Part shown: one piece after another, positions 15,701 through 27,200 of the stretch
Position numbering within the stretch: position 1 is the first letter of the stretch
How the letters are laid out: the number at the start of each line of letters is the position of its first letter
Source of the DNA: Pontederia crassipes
Taxonomy: Eukaryota > Streptophyta > Magnoliopsida > Commelinales > Pontederiaceae
Length of the DNA stretch: 64,000 nt
Assembly (NCBI GenBank): GCA_030549335.1
Contig: JAUKPH010000028.1
Coordinates: 372,001-436,000 of the forward strand
Direction of reading: 5' to 3'
Made by a program: the position numbers and the translations under genes
Notes under the pieces: generated by a model
What the model was told of the DNA's origin: nothing
What the model saw: only the letters and a program-made list of their open reading frames with translations
Databases searched by the model: none

Positions 15701-16743
15701 TGACTAGTTTCACATCTAGAATCAATTGGATTTGATTGTTGCACACAATTCTAATTTGGTATAAGCATGTTTGTGTCCATCATGTGGCTGTTTAAATTTA
15801 GGGCAACATATTGACTTCATTGCCACAAAGGGCTTTTTTGTGGCTGCTGCAATCCATTATTTCAAAAATGGGGCCATAATTAAGAGTTATGCTGTGAAAT
15901 CAAAGGAGTTTGAAAAGTCTAATTTATAAAGGGTTGGTCATTCCTCAGTTTTACAAAATCAAACTGAAGAGTTCTGTGCTGAATTGTGATTTGGATGCAG
16001 AATGGGAGACTACGCTGCAGATAATAGGTGTTATTGGCCTTGGACTGGTAAAATTTCTGTTACTGTCTCATTCTTTACAGTTTGTACCGAATCTACATTA
16101 GCCACTATTGTCTCTTTTCCTTAAAGCGTCCTGCTCAACAATCTACAGTCGTCTATTTATTTCCATGATTACACGTATATATTAATAAGCTTCGTATTCC
16201 TTGTTTTTGTGAAGACTTTGTATCTAAGAATAGCCTCATATGAAGATTCCAAGGATCTGAAGGGAGACCTGAGGTGAATTACTTCCTACCTTGTATTACC
16301 GTATCTTTTTCCTTTGTTATGATTGGGAATATAGTGTTTGGTTAAAGAATATGTACTGCTACAACTTGGCACATCTTGTATATGATAAGTAGGTTATCCT
16401 TCAGGTATTACAAAATGTGGCCGGTGGTTTAATGTTCATAACCTATGAAATAATCAAACAATAGGTGCTGCAACTTATCACCAGTTTCCGTTTTACATGA
16501 ATCAACTGCTGTGATCATTATGATACTCTTTCCAGGTTGCTTCTGGCTCCAGTTCAACTGGGAGCTCAGGCATTCTCTTGGGCTGCTATGAAGTTGGAAC
16601 CGAACAAGATTGGCCTGCCAACTTCACCCTCGTCGACCGCAGTCCGCGATCGGGTCGTACAAGCAGCTGCAAAGCACGAATCACAACCATCGGACGCTGA
16701 CGAACAACTGGTTCCAGCAAATGAGAACCTCTCAGAAGCATGA
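9763..16743 (+). CDS. Chloroplast rhodanese-like membrane protein (CaS / At3g59780 type)
   Basis: Thirteen exons: 9763-9822, 9899-10894, 10969-11069, 11170-11284, 12391-12468, 13356-13448, 13543-13626, 13938-14036, 15116-15178, 15380-15410, 16001-16047, 16215-16273, 16536-16743. All phases close, giving 677 aa. The start was chosen because it gives a Ser/Ala-rich, Cys-containing N terminus ([20 protein letters not shown]) that suits a transit peptide and joins in frame. Residues ~130-350 are a Ser/Thr-rich region resembling the CaS N-terminal half. A hydrophobic segment lies near 376-397, the rhodanese domain at about 403-535, and two more hydrophobic segments near 558-577 and 580-598. In the active-site loop MDSSDGRS, Asp490 stands where catalytic rhodaneses have Cys, so sulfurtransferase activity is unlikely. 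Introns 1 and 4 have GC donors. Function is inferred: probably thylakoid-associated. Intron 4 carries an RTE LINE. Confidence 0.88.
11471..12176 (+). mobile_element. RTE-type LINE, 5'-truncated copy in intron 4 of the rhodanese-like gene
   Basis: Encodes the C-terminal part of a reverse transcriptase ([19 protein letters not shown]...[11 protein letters not shown]) and ends with CCCACCTAGTGGGATAAGGC and a (TTG)n tail. The 16-bp string TTTCGCATCTCCTTTT is repeated at 11455-11470 and 12177-12192, a target-site duplication that fixes the insert at 706 bp. The reading frame is broken around 11830 relative to the 17254 copy, and the tryptophan codon near the end is TGA. It lies in the sense orientation of the host gene, inside a GC-AG intron. 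Confidence 0.9.
12729..12821 (-). mobile_element. SINE-like head fragment of the RTE-tail family
   Basis: On the minus strand this matches the head sequence of the insertions at 27842-28517 and 30445-30551, including AGGAGGGTTGTGTTAGGCCC and GACAGCCAGC. It has no TTG tail. It extends to the TTCGTTGATCC segment that precedes the tail in the complete copy. No target duplication was found: a diverged match around 12985-13010 was considered but is too weak. The DNA from 12822 to about 13180 could be part of the same insertion. Confidence 0.65.
14110..14498. mobile_element. Possible MITE in intron 8 of the rhodanese-like gene
   Basis: Imperfect inverted ends, CAGCCCAAGGTTCTTAAACTT at the left (given from its second base) against CAAGCCCTATAGTTTCTTAAAC inverted at the right, enclose 390 bp with repeated GACTC/GAGTC motifs. 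No clean target duplication could be read. Low-confidence call resting on the inverted ends alone. Confidence 0.3.
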
Positions 16744-17235
16744 CAAGAATGATTTTGGGTTGTGTTCCAGGAATCAACAGAGAAAGTTCCAGCAACTTGA
16801 TGGCCCTTGGCCGTTGACTTTGCCAATGTTTTAGTCTCAAAAGCTCCTACTCCAAGATGAGGTGGAAAGGAGACTTGTAGAATAACCGCAGCTCTATTTT
16901 GTGTAAACAACACATGGGAAATTATCCTCTCAAAGATACTATGTATGATGAACAACACATGGGAATTGAAAGTTATTAGATTTTTTACCGAGGAAATAAA
17001 GATAAATAAACATAGTGCCCGTTGGTATCTTTTATTTCTCCTCCCATTAGCTGCACTTAGTCGCATTCTGAGTGCAAATGCAAACTAATGATTTGGTAAG
17101 AATATGAGAGCATTATGTTCCCAATCTACCCAATAAACTAATGTTTCAATGGATTAAACGCTTTGGAATATTTGCTCAGGATTTAAACAAAAAAACTGAT
17201 GCCAAACGGGTAGGACCAGAATTTTAATTTGACTT
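16744..17235. other. 3' flank of the rhodanese-like gene
   Basis: Expected to contain the 3' UTR; AATAAA-like strings occur near 16995. No other gene is visible. Confidence 0.5.
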
Positions 17236-17253
17236 GCATTTGTTTGTCAATTT

Positions 17254-18380
17254 GTAAGGGGGATGATGGAGAAGTATCGAAGTAGGAGAAGAGACTTACA
17301 TATGGTTTTCATTGACTTAGAGAAGGCGTATGATCGGGTACCAAGGGATGTATTTTGGAAAGCCTTGCAAAAGAAGAGGGTGAATGTTGTCTACATTAAG
17401 GTAATACAAGATATGTACGATGGGGCATTGACTAGGGTTAGGACACCCGGAGGTGAGACAAATGAATTTCCTATAGGAATTGGCCTACATCAAGGATCAG
17501 CTTTAAGCCCGTATCTATTTAACTTAGTTATCGATGTTATAACCGAGAGTATCACAGAGGAGGTACCTAAGTGCATGCTATTTGCGGATGATATAGTACT
17601 TTTAGCGGATTCAAGAGAAGAGATTAATACAAAATTGGAAATATGGAGAAATACGTTGGAGTCAAAGGGTTTTTGTTTAAGTAGGAATAAAACAGAATAT
17701 ATGCATAACAATTTCACAAATAAACAACTTAGAGACGATTTGAAAGTTAGGTTAGGGGAGGATATAATTCCTCAAGTGACAAAGTTTAAATATTTAGGAT
17801 CAATTGTAAGACAAGATGGTGAGATTGATGACGATGTTAATCATAGAATTCAAGCTTGTTGGTGTAAGTGGAGGAAAGTCACTGGAGTTCTTTGTGATAG
17901 AAAAATACCCAATAAAGTTAAAGAAAAATTCTATCGTACTGCTATAAGACCAGCAGTGTTATATGGTAGTGAATGTTGGGCTATGAAGGGACAACATGAA
18001 CGTAAAGTGGGGGTAGCCGAAATGAGGATGTTGAGATGGATGTGTGGTCATACAAGATTAGATAAGATTAGGAATGACCATATACGTGAACGAGTCGGAG
18101 TGGCTCCTATTAGTGAGAAAATGATAGAGAATCGTTTGAGATGGTTTGATCATGTTCAGAGAAGACCATTAGATGCGCCAGTAAGAAGAGTAGATCAAAT
18201 AATCTGGAGTCCGATTAAAAGAGGGAGAGGGAGGCCAAGGCGGACACTTGGCGAACTAATAAAGCAAGATCTATTGGTGAATAATATACCGAAAGGCTTG
18301 GTTACTAATAGAACGGGATGACGTCGTATGATCCATGTAGCCGACCCCACCTAGTGGGATAAGGCTTTGTTGTTGTTGTT
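17254..18380 (+). mobile_element. RTE-type LINE, 1127-bp 5'-truncated copy
   Basis: A long open frame, 17263-18321 (352 codons), encodes the palm-to-C-terminal part of a reverse transcriptase. It starts within the FIDLEKAYDRVPRDVFWKAL motif and carries the catalytic FADD box (FADDIVLLADS). It ends with the GCCGACCCCACCTAGTGGG motif and (TTG)n tail. The 18-bp string GCATTTGTTTGTCAATTT at 17236-17253 recurs at 18381-18398, an exact target-site duplication. The frame ends early at a TGA where the 39158 copy has TGG. The endonuclease and 5' half are absent, so it cannot move by itself. It sits between the convergent rhodanese-like and RPL7 genes. Confidence 0.93.
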
Positions 18381-18398
18381 GCATTTGTTTGTCAATTT

Positions 18399-18774
18399 TG
18401 TTGTTACCAGAGTAACTTAATAATTGTTACATAAATAACAAAACACACCAATTTTTTTCCCCAAAACAATTAATCATAAATTTTTTATATTAAAGGAGAT
18501 TTTCATGATTTCGTAACAATTTTACTGAGCTCTTCCCTTCATTAACTAGTAATAAGGGGAAAATTGCATTAAAATAAGGTTAATTCAGACACATTTTCGA
18601 CAAGATGAAGGCTCAAAATGACAAAGATCAAACGAAGCAAAAATGCTGCTTAAAAAGATAAAAAAGATAAGTCGAGTACACGACAAACTGACTATAAAAT
18701 TAACTGGTTTGGCCTGGTTTACAGTAGGTTCGAAAGTTGAGCTGGCCACTGCAACTGAGACGTCCTTTATCTGA
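18399..18774. other. RPL7 3' flank
   Basis: AT-rich DNA downstream of the minus-strand RPL7 stop codon, expected to hold its 3' UTR. Nothing else recognised. Confidence 0.5.
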
Positions 18775-20980
18775 TCAGTTTAATTTGTCGATGAAGTCAC
18801 TGATCTTATCCTCCCTGTTGCCTGTATCACCACCATCCTTGTACAGCTTTTTCTTTGTTTGCAATCTTCTTTCCGGGCACTTAAGTCTGAATGGCAACAA
18901 AAAGTTCACGACCTCCCTGAAATGTGATCCCACCGTGGCAACCTCGTGCACAATATCTTCAATGCAAATGATCCCATATTTTCCAAGTGCCTAATTTTTA
19001 TGCATCATTAGAAACATTGAGAAAGATGCAAATAACCAAAAGAATGTTGACAATGTATCAATCTGCGGCACTCTTTAATTTTACACTCTTATTTTGAAAT
19101 AAGAGTACATAAGTTGTTGACAGTTAAGGACAGAATTAACATGGCCTATAAGTAGAGGTCTGTGCTATTTGCTTGCTGATCTAATTGGAGAACAAATAAC
19201 AATCCAGTAAAAGCCACGCCCTTGAATCCAACCTCAAAAAGAATGAAGTGAACGATGGGTTTAACCTCAAGAATGCAAAAATTCAGATAGAAATTATGGA
19301 GAAGGGTGCAAGAATCGATATAACACAATGAAATGCACAAGCTGAACAAATAACTAACAGAGGTTATAATACATCTCTTGGATTCCGCTTTTGCTTTTAA
19401 TGATCAGTGACTTAGTACTGAATCAGACTAGCAGGATTTCTAGACGTCAGTTATTTTGTGTCAATTCTTAGTTACCTTATTCTCCACGGTAGCTTTTGGT
19501 CAGAGATCCATCTTTGTTTTAATCATTGCAAACAATAAAAAATACAGTGAACAGATGATAAGAACATGTTTCAAGGATTAAATTTGTCATTTGGCTTCCA
19601 GATTGAACTAATGACTAAGGTAGCCACATAAAAGAGTTGGAGTACCTTCCATGACTTGTAATCCAGTACGCCAGATACATAATCATATAACACCTAACTC
19701 CAAACAGAGTAATAACCGAACCTTGAACATATTATATCACTTCCACAAATATAGACGACTGCTCAAAAGCAACATATACAAAATGGTAATAACATTTAAG
19801 AATACTTTCCAGTGTCTCACAGGACAAAATATTTGTGACGTTGGAGGAGTTTATCTACAAATAGGTAATAGCTAAATTGGTATAAAACACATGAGCATTT
19901 CAGCATCAACCACATTTTTCCCATTTTCTTAAATATGTTTCCTTGCCTCTTCTTACGGACCTTAAGCTGACAGGGTGACTTCTTTTTATTCTTCTATCTA
20001 CTCGATGACAAAGGAATCAGCATGAAGTTTATAGAAATGTTTTCTGTCTATTTGGGGGTTTACCTGTTCAATCGCATTGTTGTCTGTGAGTGGAACTCTC
20101 TCTTTATCAGTCATTCCACAGCCCTTTCTGTATATCAGTTCTCGGACATTCTTCAGATTAGGATAACTGAAGGGTTTTTAAGATTAGGAGAAAGCTTATT
20201 AACATACAGTTAAGGATATGAGAATATTCAATTACCCATAGGTAACGAAAGGCTCCACAGAGAGTAGCATTTTCAAGGTTGCTTCATTGGCCTTCAGAAA
20301 TACACCATTTAAGATCTGTCTTAGCCGCAACTTGTTCAAAATTGCCCTAGTTTTTGGATGCATATCCTTGGAACTGAGCACAAGCAACATAGACGAACAT
20401 GAGTACACGACTTCAATTCAATGAATTGCAGGAAATCAACCAGGCTAAAAGCAAAGGTCCAAAAGAAAATGTCATATGAGACAATGATGACTTACCCACG
20501 TATGCGAATAGCAAAAAGTAGCTTGGACTTCACAGTGTCACCAGAAGATTTCCGCATCTTTAATCTGTGCTTCATTCGAATAAAATCCAGTTCCTAAAGG
20601 ACCAGATAAAACCAAAATCCTTAAGTACAAAATCAATTCCCTTGTTAGATTAAAAAATATACATATGCTTACTAGATAAGCCGCATTTCCACGAACAAAA
20701 TGAACAAAACACTAGAGATGCATCCTTAGCAGGTAGAATACCAGGGAATTCGTTCGAAAAAGAAAAGTCAGAACTTTTAGGAAAAGTTGCATACTTTGTC
20801 ACGGTATTCTTTGACGAACTCTTCGGGCCTTTTGATGGCAAGCTTCAAGCTTTCATTCTTCTTCTTCGTCCGCTCGGCGACCCGCGCCCTCTTCTTGATA
20901 GCCCACTCCTCGTTGTTCTTTCTCTTCTTTAACACGGTCTCCTCCACATAGTTAAGCTGCTGCGGCTCCTCCTCCGCCAT
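18775..20980 (-). CDS. RPL7: 60S ribosomal protein L7 (uL30)
   Basis: Large-subunit ribosomal protein. Five exons on the minus strand: 20980-20795, 20593-20496, 20373-20236, 20166-20064, 18990-18775. They join in frame to 246 aa, the normal length for the plant protein. The N terminus is the Lys/Arg-rich extension typical of eukaryotic L7 ([20 protein letters not shown]). The core includes [19 protein letters not shown] and [17 protein letters not shown], and the C-terminal exon reads [20 protein letters not shown] ending in DFIDKLN. Intron 4 (18991-20063) is over 1 kb and holds nothing recognised. A telo-box lies about 110 bp upstream. The gene converges with the rhodanese-like gene. Assignment is secure. 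Confidence 0.96.
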
Positions 20981-21088
20981 CTAAAATATTTTATTATGTG
21001 GCTCTGCAACCAAGTAGAAGAAACACATTTCAATGAACTATCCTCTTTTGACATTTCGCGTCAGAGTGCCCAAAATTCTCAAAAACCT

Positions 21089-21096
21089 AAACCCTA
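21089..21096 (-). promoter_or_regulatory. RPL7 telo-box
   Basis: AAACCCTA, about 110 bp upstream of the RPL7 start codon. Matches the telo-box of plant ribosomal protein and translation-factor promoters, as also seen upstream of RPL5 in this window. Function inferred from that association. Confidence 0.55.
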
Positions 21097-21339
21097 GGAC
21101 TCATGAAACGAAAGGAAGAGTAAAACCGCAGTCTTTGATCGTCAGGGATGTGGAAAACGAAGCGGAGCTCACCAGCGCCGTCTAACAGGAGAAGGAAGGG
21201 GAAGGAGGAGCAGCACCACACGGCGGCGGACGGGGACGCAGAGGCGGCGGAGGCTCTGGGGGGAGAGAGAGAGAGAGGGGGAGGAAGAGAAGTGACGATG
21301 GACAGAAACCCTATTTATGTTTTAGGATTTAAATGATGC

Positions 21340-24080
21340 GTAGCATTCTTCTTTTAATTCCAAGTCGTGGATATTTCATCCGAACGGCTGAGATCAAACC
21401 TCTTTTCCCCTTTTAAGTTTTAAGGTTTCCTTGCAAATTTAGAAGCTTGTAATAAATAAGGTTATACTCGTTATAAAAATATCTTTGGTATAATAGCATG
21501 ATACTAGTTCTTTTCTTTCTTTTTTTTTTTCATTTGTGTTTGACTGAAAAATAATAAATTTGGTGACTTTCTTATTCCTTTGGTTTGAATATGAGATATG
21601 AAATAATATGTTGTTTTTTTTTATTTTAAAATATAAAATAGTTTTTTTTTTGCATTTTTAGTTACATCATTAATTAAAACAACGGTCTCAAATGATTCTT
21701 CATTTATTTTAATTGAAATTTTCAGTATTACAAATATGAAAAAAATAATTGTCTTAATTATGTATTTATGTCTATCATATCAAATACCCAATATATCAAC
21801 TTTTGATCTTAATTATTTTTTGGAAAAAAATATTACAAATTGTATATGGGTTTTATAATTGTTTTATTCTTATTAAGTATCTAATTTGTTTCAATTTTGT
21901 TATATCATCAACTTTCTTGTTAAATACACAAATTATCGAAAATATTTTAATGAAATATTTGTTTATTTTATTGTATATTTAATTTGTTCGTGTTTATATG
22001 AAAGATAAGTACAAGATAACATATGTCGTTTCTTAGGTAACTTTTTTTTCAACGCTTAAATACAAATTGGTCATAAATCCTTTTTAAATGATAAAAGTAT
22101 TCCCTTACGAAGATTTGGTATAAAATGTTTGAACATGAATTTGTATTGTCTACTTTATACCCGAACAAAACACATCCTAAAATTTAGCTACTTCTTTGCA
22201 AATTACACCATGTAATATAATACATAATGTGTACTTAGAATTCTACCGAACTTTTTTTTTCACATCTAGTCTCATATTATAAATTTATAAATTCGAACTT
22301 ATTCGAATTGACACTTAAACTAAATTCAAATTTTAATAAGCTTTTCAATTATTATGAAATATCATTTGTACCCTTTACTTTTTAACATAAAAATTATAAA
22401 AAAAGTAAAATAATAGCATGGGCATAATATTTGATAAAAAATATCAAATAATATGTTTACATCTATCACTTTTATTTTTAAAATATTTTTATTTTAGTAT
22501 GAAAATAAAAATGAAAATGACCTTTCACAAATATTAGAAAACATATTTAATAAAATTTGAGTTAAATTTAACAAAAAATCAGTGTCAAATTCGAATAAAT
22601 CCATAGATTAAAAATTAAAATATGTATAATTTATAATTAAATGTGAATTAAATTAGAGGTGTTAAAGAAATAATAATAATGATGATGATGATAATAATAA
22701 TAACGGATATAGATGTCATTTTTAATTATGAAAGTATTATAAATGTCCATAAAAAAATTGAGCTCACATATATAGATGTTCTAGAAAATTGTTAAAATAA
22801 AAGATACAATAAAAAAACATAATAGAAGAGATCAGACAAGAGAAAGAATAAACAATAAAAAATAGAATTAGGTTCTCATCCTAAAAGTTTGTTTATTTTT
22901 ATTAAGTCCTCTTAATATTTATATACTCATAAAAATTCTATTTCCATGAAAGTGAGTTTGTTATGATCAGTTAGACATGAAATAGATGTTTATTTTACGT
23001 TATTTTTATTTTAACTTTAGTTGCTACTTTAATATAATAGAATGAGTAGGAAGATCATTTGAGAGCTTTCACACTTATATTGTAGATCATTGATAGTTAA
23101 TTATTAGTTTATTATATTATTTCTTATATAGATATGTGAAGGCCCAATGGACAAAAGTAAAAGTAAGTTTTAGGAGAAACTCAATTGTTGAGCTTTGTGT
23201 TTGAAAGTGTTTTATGGCAAAAGAAAGAAACTCAAGATATATCAAAGAAATTAAAATTCTAATGATTATAAAACAATCTTGAAAAACAATCATGATGCAA
23301 AGTCGAAGGTGTGCAAGTTACTGGTATATGCCCATGAATGTTAAAGTGATGATGTACCGATGTATTCATGTTTGTTACCCATGATTATGCATAATGTTAC
23401 ATGTAAAAATTCATATGCTAAGCTCATGTCTTATATGTATTTATATATATATATATATATACAAGAGAATGCATAAGGAAATCATATACTAAATCTTACA
23501 CCATGTCAGAAAAGTTATATATGGCCTATGACTAAACATAATTATATTAAGCCATTAGACCAATAATTCTTGAACTCTTGATCTTAAAAGTTTAAATTTT
23601 TATGTTTGAATTATGTCTTAACTTATATGACTCTTAAGATTAAAAATTTAAACTATTATTAAGAAATTTCCGCTAAAAATTTCCTTTCCTCGTGATTGAA
23701 AATCGGGAACCAACTAACACCACCATTTTTTTCCTAATTACACTCAATTTTTAAAGCGAATTTTCCAGGTGTTACAAAATTGTGCTTCAGTATTTTTTCT
23801 ATTGCAGGAAAAGCTCGTGCATTTAATACATAGAAAAGGACATTTTAAAAATAAAATAAAATAAAATAAAGCTCGTGCATCTCCAATCGGAATTCTCTCT
23901 CTTTCTAAGAAGGCGCTTTGACATAAATAAAATTCTTCATCCGTCTCATTTCCATTTTTTTCTAGCACAGCTGTGTTTATGTGTTGCTAAACCTATTAGA
24001 CGACTAAAATTTATACGTAGAGCATAACCTTGCACAAAGAAACCAAAAAGCAAAAAAAAAAGGGTGACACTGTACAAGCA
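21340..24080. other. AT-rich intergenic DNA between RPL7 and FAS1
   Basis: No coding exon could be supported. Simple repeats are present: mixed TAA/GAT triplets at about 22669-22702, a TA run at about 23441-23460, and an AAAAT run near 23846-23870. The last 130 bp before 24213 should contain the FAS1 3' UTR. Confidence 0.5.
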
Positions 24081-24212
24081 TTTACTATTTTGAAATATTT
24101 ACAACCCCTGTGTTTTCACATGATTCATATAACGAAAATTCAGAAAAAAAAAAGCAGCTAAGGCGATGCTTACGGAGCATCCTGATGAAGCTCGATGTTT
24201 GGGATTGAGCTT

Positions 24213-27200
24213 TCATTGGGCAGATGCTTTAAAACCAGTTTGATCACTGGGGGCTTTCATTTTGGTGTATTGCTCAGAAGAAGATTCTGAAGTATTGGGC
24301 AGTTCTTCAGGAGAAGATGAGCATCGTTTGGAGAAATATGTCAATATACCCTCTGACTTACCTGCGCACATGAATAATCCAAATATTTTAGGATTTTCAT
24401 CATGATTATAAATTTGTTCTGGATGCAACATATGTTAGACCTGGAGAAAACGGCAACCCAAGCTTGACCAAGATTTCCTTCTTAACCTACAAGGAAAACC
24501 TTCTTCAGATGAGTTCCTCCTGCGACAGTGCTAAGAGGTTTATATTTATGCAGTAAAGTCCTGTCACCTGCCAACGATTATCTATAAAGTCAGATACTTT
24601 TTGGATTTCCTTTCTCAATTGTGACTTTGAGGCTGCTGGGAACTTTCGTTGCACCACCTCCACAATTTTATTAATTCCACGAGGACAAGACTGGATCAAT
24701 GTAACCTGCAAGGTCAGACCAAAATTGAAGACAGTCAATCCACAAATGAGGTGTAACAGTTTTGGTTTGAAACATCTTTCTGCACTCACGAACTCTTGTA
24801 AGTCTGAGCCTGAGATGATTGTTGTATCTGCATTGACTGCCTTCATAGAGCTTTCTTTCACAACTCGAGAAGATTCTTGCGCCTTGCACATTGGTTCATG
24901 CCCTGTTGATATGTCAATAATCGAGGCCCCGAAACAAGGTTGCATGCATAGAGCCTGCATGCAGACCTGCTCATGTTTATCTCTGCCAACGAGATCTCCA
25001 GCCATCAGCAACCCCGTCTTTCCATGATTTAGATTGAGTATCACAAATGGCTTCTGGCTTTTTTCAAGGGCATTTTTTGTTAACTCTTGAAGAAACTTCT
25101 GCTGCTGAAGCAACAGTCTAAATTCCTCATTACCATCCTCTGACCTCCAATTTGGTGTGTGTTTTATTTCATCTTCTATGGGATCAGATGATGAAGCTTC
25201 AGCTTGGACACCCTGTAAACAAGCATGGAACTTCTAAGCTGGAGGAAAGTCAATCAATATATCTTCCCTACTTCATTCAACAAATTCCATTAGATTTACG
25301 ATGAATCAGCTTATAATATGTATTTATCAATCGGAATGCCTACTCGATGCGAGGTTGAGCAAGAGATAATTTACTATTCAACGAGAGGGATAAGAAGCCA
25401 CTTTAATTATGTTGAACATTGTCATGTCTCCATCATTACATATCCTACTGGACAACATAAATGCCTCAAAACTTTGAACAAAACTTGCTAAAGAAGCATG
25501 CAATGACAGAGAAAGAGTTAACCTAAAGTGACATCTTATGCAAAAGGAAAGCAGAAAATACAGAACTTCGTGGAAAAAGAGACATCCTAAACAGAAGAAT
25601 GGCCTATTCAGAGAAACCACTGAAGAATGAAGAACTGCAAGAACGAAATAAATAAAACTATGTAAATAACCATAAGGATTACAACTACATGATGTGATTA
25701 CAAGCAGACCTCATTGTCAGAAAGATAACCATCGGGAACAATAAATCCATCTTCATTTTCATCACCATCCTCATATTTCGAACTTTCTTCATCCAACGAT
25801 TCATCATTGTCCTTTTCAAAGTCTGAAAGACTTTCTCCTGGATCCTCCTGTACAAGTTGGGCAAGTTTCATAATATGATCAGTCATAGAGAAAACTAATC
25901 GTTGGGGACAGATACCTCTTCCCATTCTTCATCACTGTCAACATCATAGTCCAGTTGAGAGTCCTTTCTAAATGGGTGCCTTGGACCGATAATATCACTG
26001 TAATTCATGAAAATTTTCACATATTAAAATGGTTCATAAAGTAGCAACCAAGACGTCTAATATAAGACAATGTTGTATGTACCTTCTCCTGCGGAAGGTA
26101 CCATAATATGCTGGTCTGTTGCTTTTATCAAACTGTAAAAGTTTTTTATGCACCAAACTTATTGTTGCTGAGAAAACAATAGGATTGCTTTGGCATGTTG
26201 TATCATTTGCAAAAGATTCTTCCATTTCCCCCACAAGTTTATGAAAGCTTGATTCGCTGTTATTTTTCATTCCACATGAGGATGATCCTCTGTCCAGTGC
26301 AGAAAACTTCCTAACAGGTTCAACTTCCATATATGTTCTTTGCAGCTTAAGTTCCTTAACTAACAAAGTCTTAGGATAGCGCCTAACAGTCCAATGTGGG
26401 GATCTGTTACGCTGAGACAACTTACGCCACCGCACAACATGCAGCCTGTTAATGTGAAATTTTCATTCAATTACAACAGAATTTCAGAGTTCCACATCAG
26501 TTCATATATATTCCTACAGAAAATAGACGCTGTCCACGACTCCACTTTTCAATTCTTCTCAACATTGTGTCCTTGATATCCTCATAACTTATCACATCCA
26601 ATGATTTTGTATTCTATCCCCCAACCTTGCTGTTAAGGTTTTCTTTCAGCAATGTACGTTACTAAATATCAAACTTGCTTACTTCTTTTAGTGGTGAAAA
26701 CCAGCTGTTGACAGTCTATGCAGTCAACACTAGAGTGTCATGGATGCTAGCAACAAAAACCAAAGCATATAATATAAAATAATAACAGTAACGAAATAAA
26801 ATTATTTTTTTATGAAAAAAGAAGCAAATGTTATCATGACCAACTTGTGAAGTTCTTCCATCGTTAAATCACAGTGCTGCGCAAAAGTACTGTCCATGGA
26901 CGATGTTGCTGTACTGTTTGTTTCTTCAACCTTGGAAACTGTTTCAGATGACAGGTCTTTTGTTGTTGCTCTCTTATCACAGTTTCCTGAAACATTGCCA
27001 GATTTTTTACTTTTGATGATAAAGCTTTCCATGAAAGAAGCTTGTTTTAGTCTCTCAAGTTTAGCTTTATGCTCAGCTTCTTTTTCACGGAGGCGCTGTT
27101 CCTTCACATTCTCTTCCTTTCGTTTCTTCATTTGTTTCTTCCATTTGGCTTCTTCCTTTTCACAACGTTTCTGCTCTTTTTCAGCTTCAGAGTTTATCCT

